Shown: piece by piece, positions 57,200 to 64,000 of the stretch | Position numbering within the stretch: position 1 is the first letter of the stretch | Layout: every line of letters starts with the position of its first letter | Assembly (NCBI GenBank): GCA_001692895.1 | Contig: KV748236.1 | Coordinates: forward strand, 372,241 to 436,240 | DNA: 64,000 bases | Reading direction: 5' to 3' | Origin: Cenococcum geophilum 1.58 | Taxonomy: Eukaryota > Ascomycota > Dothideomycetes > Gloniales > Gloniaceae | Translations under genes and position numbers: made by a program | The notes under the pieces: model-generated | Database searches by the model: none | Told to the model about the DNA's origin: nothing | What the model saw: only the letters and a program-made list of their open reading frames with translations

Positions 57200-57624
57200 T
57201 ATAACGGAACTTTATAGTAGGAACTACGGTGGGCTTATTATTAGGCTAGGTATATAGGTAATATAAGTATAGAGGTCAACAAGTAATAACAACTAGTAGA
57301 GTAGTTGCCTAATAGATTAACTCTAATTGTATTCTAAGAATCACTATAAGGAAGGAACTATCTAGGTAGGGACTATAGTCCTTTAAATACACAACCGTAC
57401 TCCTATAAAATCCTTCTTATATATAGTATACGTGTACTCTATCTACTCTATTATAGATTATATAGATTATATAGATTATACAAATCACATTATATGACCT
57501 CAGTTACCATTCCTCGTCACATAGCTCCATCGGTTCTATCCTAGACCGTGCTTAAATCAACCAACTAGCTTCTTCTAACTCCTCTCCTANTAGTTATAAT
57601 ATTGTACTTAAAGCGTCCGTAACA
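57200..57624 (-). repeat. 5' LTR of Gyp-A
   Basis: 425 bp matching 49655-50079; followed on the minus strand by the TACCTAGTTACGG primer-binding region shared with the fragment at 33049. One undetermined base near 57590. Confidence 0.95.
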
Positions 57625-57634
57625 GTTTATAAGT

Positions 57635-60600
57635 AGTTGCTACTACCTCCGTACAAAATCTTCTTATTATACCTTTTTAGTCTTACTTATAAATAACTAA
57701 AATCGTTTTATATTAAACCTACATTTAAATATAAGCCCTAAAAGCTTCCTAACTTATAAGATTGCTATATAGATTAGCCTAGCTATCTTATCCTTTTTCT
57801 TAATATCTAGAACCACCTGGTTAAGTATTAGGCCCTAGCTTTTATATACAGTAAGAGTAAAAGCTAGAGTAATTAGAAATTAACGCCGTAAGTAAGAGCC
57901 TCTTATACCCTCCTACTTATAAAGCACGGAAAATATAGAGATAACTTTCTTGCCATCCTACTAAGTAAATAGGGCAGGTCCGTTGTACCTATCTACTATA
58001 ATTAGTAGTGACTAAGGCTGATCCTTTTTAATATCCGCGTATCCCTTCTATACGATATCTTTAACTATACTAGTAATACCGTTTACTAAGCCTAGTTTAA
58101 CCTAGATATTCTATATTAGTATTACTTTCGCGCTAATATATAGGGCTAGATTCTCTATAGTATCGCATTAATTAGAAGTAACTTTCTGCGTACCTATACT
58201 AGTGTTAACTAACTTAATAACTACTACTAGCTATAAAAGGTCGCAAAGCTAAATAGTATTATACTTACCTATAGCAGCGCGTATGCTATATAGCCGAATT
58301 GCGTTATTAAAGCCCGCAACCTTATTAGTAGATAGGCCCTACTTATACCTAGTTAAAAGAAGCTTCTAAGTTAAATTACTTATAAAATTACTATATAGCT
58401 CTATAAGGGCGGTCCTAAATATAGAGCTTTTAGCGTTATTACTACCCTACCGTATAACTTAATCTAGGATAGCTGTTCGGTTAATCGCCTTATAGGCTCC
58501 CTTTTTATAGCTAGCGAGCTCTAACAGCCTAGCGGGTAAATTACTATATAAGGCCGCCTAACATATAGGGGGAAGCTAATAGAAATCGCCCACTAGCAAG
58601 ATATTTAAGCCTCTAAAGTAGTCGTTATTACGCGTAGGGTAGATTTAACGGAGGCGGTAATCAATCTAGGCTAGATATACTTGCCCGATTATAGATTTCT
58701 CGTTAAGGATAAGATAGTAAATATCCTTAAAAGCTTATTATAGAGGCGTAAGACTAGCAGAAGGCAATTCCTTAAACGGATAATTTACCAGCAACCTTAA
58801 TAGATCGTATATAGTTCTGCCGTTAATACTAAAGGCAGCTACCCTAGTAGGGGCGGCTCAAGCCAATAGCGACGGCTTACTATTAGCCCTTACTATATTA
58901 CAAAGCGTAGTAAAGAGGACAGTAATAAGATACAATTTGCCGGTTTCTACCTCTCTATTAACGTTAATCCGCAATAGGGGGGGGCTAAGGCCTAGTTAGA
59001 TCTGCCTGTAGTAATTAACTACGGCGTTATAAATATAACGCTGGCCTAGTTATAAGGAAAACGGAGTTGCCCTTTAGGATAGGCGGCTCTACAATAGAGG
59101 CTATAACCATACTTCCTACCAATAAGTCCTTTTATTAAGCTGCGGGTACGTACCCCAATATATACCCTAATTGTAGTTATAATTAAGCTCCCTATTACTA
59201 AGCCTGTCAGGATCCTTAATCTTAACTCTGTTAGTGTTTTAAACGCGGGCATATAGGGCCTTAAAGGACTAATATAGCTCCAAGTCGTCTGCGAAATCGC
59301 CCTTAAACTTATTAATATTATTAGTAGTTTTATAAGCTTCCTCTAATTTCCAATTACAGAAGTAGTTAGGCGGGTACTAATAAGAGTTAATATAAGCCTA
59401 ATAGGAAGCCATATAATTAGGGGCCCCAAATCTATTAGTATAAGTAGCCACTTCCTTATACTCCCTCTATAGATAATAAAGAATGAGCTTTACATAGCAG
59501 AACTTAGGATACTGCGGATAAGAAGGATTACCCTTATATCGCGGAAAGTACGATATAACTTAAGGCCTTGCTCTTAGTTAACGCTTATAAGTAGAGTAAT
59601 TAAAATAAAGTAGAAAATTAAGGAAAGTAACGTCCTCTACCCCATCTAGGCGGCGCTTATATTTCTTATAGTTAAACAGTCTATACCCTCTTAGTTGCCC
59701 ATCCTTAAGCTTATATATAGCGCTCTAATTATCCTCCTAGTAGTAGTTTAAAGTTACTATATTTCTAAAGCCTTTATAAAGGGAAATATTAAGAAGTAGA
59801 TAGTATACCTTCTACGCTAATTAATCGCGTTTAGTAATAAGCTTGTTTATAAACCTGGCCACTACCAAACTAAAGGTATAAAGGCTATTAGCGTGCGGCT
59901 GTACTAATTAGAGTAGCTCCTAGTAGGAAGTTAACTTCTTCTCTTTCTTGCTGCAATATTTGCCTATATAGTTAACTATTACTAATACGCTTATAGCGGG
60001 TAACGTATTAATATTCGCCATCTACGCTAATATTATTACTGCATTATAACTATTAAAAAGCTTATTGTTATACTATGGACAGAACGTCTAGTAATATAGA
60101 TTTTAATCCTTTAATACAGCAGCCTCATTATAGAGAAAGCGTGGAAAATAGAAGCGGCACTCCTTTACTCTAGTAGAGCCTTTCTTTAATCTTAAGCAGT
60201 AAGATTCGGTGCAATTACAGTGCTATTAAAATCGATTAAGGCAGGTAGTAAGAAGCTCACTAGTATTAAGCTGTTCTTTATAGCTAAGAGTAAAAGGATA
60301 TTAAAGATTAGGAGGCCTAGATTAATTAGGATTAATTATAGATATAAAAGTAGCCCAGTACTTAGCAAAAGCAGCCCTTAATTTACTAGCTGACGGATCT
60401 AGCCTTAGGGCTGTTAAACTCTATAAGAAGCTATATATATAGCCGCTACCTTATACCTACCACTTATATTAGGACTAAAAGTCAGTGCTATTAAATAGGC
60501 CTATAAGCACGTGCTTCCTAAATAGATTAAAGCGGTAATATAGCTAGTAAGTAGCAATATGCGGATTATTATTAAGATTTTAAGAAGTAATCCAGTAGCG

Positions 60601-62453
60601 CTAAGCCTTATTAGCAGCCTTATATTCGTTAAATAAAGGCATATAAAAGTATAGATTAGTAGCGCTAAGTGTAAAGAATAGAGACCCGCTCTTAATATTC
60701 TTAGCATAAGCTATAAGCTTATTTCTCTTCTACCTCTAATAAGGTCTAGTGCCCTTAAGGTTACATATATGCCGTATAATCTTATTTAGCAACTAGCTAC
60801 CCCTATTACTATTTATAAGATTACTAAGCTTATCTAAAGATAGACTATTCTTATCTAATCGGCCGCAAAGGAAGTGGGTAGCGTTAAGGGCTTGCTCTCT
60901 TATAATCTGATTAAACACATAGTAGTGAAATAAGAGGTAGTGGCTAAACTAACCGTCCTAATACTTAAGCATATACTTAGTATACGCAGCCAGGGTAACT
61001 ATACGGCTTTATAGCATATTAAAATTGGCTTTACTATAAGGAAACAGTAAGAAAGGCACCGCGTATAATAAAACTAGCTAATTACTTAGAGAGAGGTGTC
61101 TGTCGCACAGTAGGAACCTCTAAGCCTACTTATAGGTCTTATTAGTATTAAACCTCGCGACCTAAAAGCTCTAATTTATTAAGGTTAGGCACTAGATTAG
61201 GAACCAAAGTATCTAATACATCGTTATTAAATTTACCGTCTAGTAGATTACTGCTAAGCTTGGTAGGCAGAGGATTAATAATAAAAGGACATTATATAGG
61301 AGCAGTAGGGTAAGCCGTTAGGCCACTAGAATTAGACTTTAACTTATTAATATAAGGTAGCTAATCTAATACAGAGCCATTTTTGGTTAAGCTAGTAAGC
61401 CAAGTACTATATATTTTAACGTCGCGATAATTAGGATAATTAACTTTTAGAAAGTAAAGCCACTATACTATAGTAAAGCGCCTTACGGTATACCGCTTAG
61501 TAAACCGCCGACTTAGGTATTTACCACCCTCTACTACCGTAGGCCTCACGACCAGTATATTAAGTTTAGTAGGTAGCCGTAGTAGCTGCCTTTAAGTCTT
61601 TAGTGTGTTCTAACTAAAGCAGCAAACGTAGCCAGTATAGCGATATTACTAGCCGCGTATATGCACAACTTATAGATAAATATATACGCGCGCAATTAGA
61701 AGCTCCTCCACCGCGGTAAGTATAGGTAGAAAGCCAGGAATAGGCCCTAGATTAAGCTCATTACCTTTACTAAATAGGAAAGGAAGGGCTAGATCCTTAA
61801 GGCTATTAGTGTCCCTAATACAGGCTTTATATACACCTATATCGTCACCCTCCGTAGCTAGGCCTATTTAAAACCACCACTCCTTACAACGCCTGCACGT
61901 CTCCATACATTCAGCTTATAGCGCACTCCTAAACTTATTAATTCGCTCCCAGTTAACAGCTAAAACGGGTAGTGTAGCTGCAGTTAGAGCTTGCCCTAAA
62001 ACAGGTAGTATTAATGCTAGGGTAGGTATTAGAGCCTTATCTAGTATATATAGCGGAGGAGTCTGTAAATAAGCTTCACCCCGCCAATTTAAAAAGCGGT
62101 ACTCCCGTTATATTACTACAATTTCCCTCCATTACTAAGCAATTTTAGGGGTATCTTAACTATTCTGGCCGCGAGGTAAAAAGGCGTTCTCAGTATCATT
62201 TTTAGGTAGAATATTTAGCTGGCGCTTTATAGTAGTGGAACCTAGCTCCGCAAGAGCTTTCCGCTTATTTAAATTATGTTTAGAGGCCTAGAGAAGTAAG
62301 TAAAAGCAGAAGTAATATAGAGGGAAAACGCGCCTTTAACCGACACAACTGGTATAGCTTTAAAAGCTTTTTTAAAGGGCCGTCTTTAATAAAGTTAAGG
62401 CGGGGCTTATAGATATAGCACTTGCTATACTTAATTACAGCAGGCTCTGCCAT
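57635..62453 (-). pseudogene. Helitron Rep/Pif1-like helicase, Heli-A copy 2, degraded
   Basis: ATG at 62453 (MAEPAVIKYSKCYIYKP). It aligns with copy 1 and was cut near its 3' end by the gypsy element; the last few codons lie left of 49650. Lesions differ from copy 1: the HUH site reads GYIYSFL (both His gone), Walker A reads ETGKL, and motif III is broken by a stop (GDFY-stop-LPP near 58580). The tyrosine segment YIGKYCSKK (about 59945-59990) survives in both copies. Copy 2 lacks the 15-bp repeats of copy 1. It would have nicked and unwound DNA for rolling-circle transposition; it cannot now. Confidence 0.85.
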
Positions 62454-62699
62454 AATTATAGTATATATAGTTATATTAATAGAGAAGTTAATAAAGAAGT
62501 CAATAAAAAGGAGGTATACGATATTTTAAAGTTCTAATATTTTAAAGTTCGTCACGTGAGTTCTGCTATAACTTACCACGCGCAAGTTTTTTAAGCCAAT
62601 TAGAAGCAGGCTTAGTAACTAATTAGAAGCAAGCTTGGCAAAGTTTAAAATCTAGGACCCGAAAATATAGACCACTTATACCTTAGGTTAATAAAGCTC

Positions 62700-64000
62700 T
62701 GTTAAATATATCTTACTAAGCTAGCTTTTCTACCTCTATAGTTAGCTTATAGCTAATAAGATTAATATCTAAGCTTATTAACTAAGGTGTAGTTAAACCT
62801 CTATTAGAGTTAATATAGTTAATTAAACCGCTTAATAAAAGGCCTTTAATTAACTATTATTCTTAACATTAATCTGCTTTAATTATATCGGCTAATAGTT
62901 AATTACGCTTATTAATAATAATCCTTTTAGCTTAGCTAAAGGCTTATTTGTATATAGAGCTTATTATTAGTATAAAGAATATATTAAGGGCAATCTTAGT
63001 AAGAATTAGATAAAGGATTTAACTAATTTTAAGCTACTAGTTAAGAGGATTAGGAATAACGTTATTAGAGCAGATCTTAATAAGCTTAAGGCCTATATTA
63101 TAGTAGTAGTTAAGCTTACTAGCGAGCTTAATACGCTTTTAATTACGCTTTAAAGAAGTAAAGCTCTTATCTATAACTAAAGACTATATATATTTATTAG
63201 CTAAATTATTATTAAATTTATAAGGAACCTTTCTATATTATAGCTTAGCTAGTTCCTTATCTTTCTTATCTACTTGCTTATTAATATAGTTATTAAATAA
63301 AGTCTCTATATACCGCTCGGCGTACTTCTACTATAGAGGCTACCTTATCCACTTATTACGAAAGTAGGCGCGTTTAAAAAATAGATAAAGAATTACTACG
63401 GCGAAATAGCAAAGGCTTTTAGCCTTTATTTTATTAAAATATTTATTAATCTTTTAGATAGCTATATTAATGCCTAATTTAGGGGAGGAGTTGCATTCGT
63501 TCTTAAGGCTCTACTAGGTTCGCTAGAGGATTTAATAAAGTAGCTCTATATTAGTAATTAACTCCTCTAAAGCGCTATATAAGCCTTTAATACTAGGACT
63601 ATTAATATTGCTTTTTATACGCTTAGTAGCTAATATAAAAGGCCTTAGGGTTTTAATAAGCTGCTCTACTTACTACTAATCTTTATTAGTAAGTATTATA
63701 ACAATCGCCCACTAAGCTAAACAAACGCAACTAGCTAAAAAGGTACAGTGTTAAACCAAATAGTTTGACGGCTCGGTAACTAATATATATACGTTCCCTG
63801 TCGTTACCTAACAAGTATATTCTATAATAGATTATAGCTATTATTAGGAGGCTTTCTCTAAGCCAATAGATATTTATTAATTACTTTATAAAGAAGGTAG
63901 GTATAGCGGAGTATAAAGTAGGTTAAATTCTACCGAATGTCTCTATCTTTAATAAGTAGAAGCTCTGCTTAATTAAAGAGCTTATTTTTAATATAGGCCT
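62700..64000 (-). pseudogene. hAT-family transposase, C-terminal part (runs off window)
   Basis: One minus-strand frame without indels crosses the last 1.3 kb. It reads IKTLRPFILATKRIKSN and SPSIKGLYSALEELITNIE (63700-63550), then SLCYFAVVIHPFFKRAYFRNKW (63430-63330). The hAT dimerisation domain closes it: NPLN, LKIS, LYLILTKIALNIFFILI, AKRIIINKRN and LLADIIKAD (63050-62870). Stops are TAG/TAA at Trp/Gln positions, including the two expected Trp of the PLNWW motif. The 5' part lies beyond 64000. The frame is still open at about 62700, where the Helitron begins, so the last residues and the 3' TIR were displaced. Confidence 0.85.

Larger units (their letters stand above)
49655..57624 (-). mobile_element. 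Gyp-A: full-length Ty3/gypsy element with chromodomain
   Basis: 425-bp LTRs (49655-50079, 57200-57624) are flanked by GTTTA on both sides (49650-49654, 57625-57629). Without it, the Helitron sequence reads through exactly as in copy 1 (AAAAGTCGTTTATAAGTAG). Gag, reverse transcriptase, integrase region and a terminal chromodomain-like segment lie on the minus strand. Total 7970 bp. Confidence 0.95.
46888..62693 (-). mobile_element. Heli-A copy 2: Helitron split by a gypsy element
   Basis: Aligns with 656-8260 from the 3' hairpin to the 5' end, with the gypsy element at 49655-57624 and an extra 660 bp at 47062-47720. Same gene order on the minus strand: Rep/helicase, copia-Gag-like fragment, tandem units, hairpins. 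The right end abuts hAT transposase sequence (62700 on), whose reading frame is cut there, so the Helitron apparently inserted into that hAT gene. Confidence 0.8.

Overview
This window reads as an AT-rich, repeat-only block from a filamentous ascomycete (Pezizomycotina). I find no intact host gene, no tRNA or rRNA gene and no CRISPR array. Recognisable transposon proteins are readable over long distances in one frame, but TAA and TAG stops fall mostly where Gln or Trp is expected. Repeat copies and terminal repeats differ mainly by CpA to TpA (TpG to TpA on the other strand). That is the signature of repeat-induced point mutation (RIP), which is restricted to fungi. All coding features are therefore given as pseudogenes.

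Layout. (1) 300-23663 is one minus-strand Ty1/copia element (called Copia-A here) with LTRs of about 165 bp and AATAA target duplications at its two distant ends. It has been opened three times: by a Helitron (Heli-A copy 1, about 656-8260), by a TIR-bounded element full of minisatellites (9456-17977, TSD TGCCTA) and by a Fot1/pogo element (20367-22196, TA). The minisatellite element was itself hit by another copia (Copia-B, 9535-15380, TSD GATAT). (2) 23684-29741 is a full-length plus-strand copia (Copia-C1, TSD TATTT). (3) 29747-32182 is anonymous sequence and short tandem repeats, followed by a 428-bp palindrome (32183-32610). (4) 32628-35525 is the 5' LTR and gag end of a Ty3/gypsy element, running into a second copy of the composite minisatellite module (35528-36414). 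(5) 36415-40027 is repeats and anonymous sequence. (6) 40033-45873 is a second, inverted Copia-C (TSD ATAAA). (7) About 46888-62693 is Heli-A copy 2, split by a full Ty3/gypsy chromovirus-like element (49655-57624, TSD GTTTA). (8) 62700-64000 is the C-terminal part of a hAT transposase running off the window.

How the parts relate. Order of events can be read from the nesting: Copia-A, then its three invaders, then Copia-B inside one of them; and Heli-A copy 2, then the gypsy element. Catalytic residues are lost in most elements (Fot1 second Asp to Asn, Helitron Walker A and HUH His, gypsy YLDD to YLDN, copia integrase Asp and Glu), so none looks autonomous. The least conventional content is the TIR element that carries four kinds of minisatellite and ends in a 262-bp fold-back, its satellite module repeated 18 kb away, a copia-Gag-like fragment carried inside both Helitron copies, and a hairpin module shared by two unrelated copia families. 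Boundaries given by TSDs and LTRs are read directly. Family names rest on motifs recognised by eye, not on database searches.
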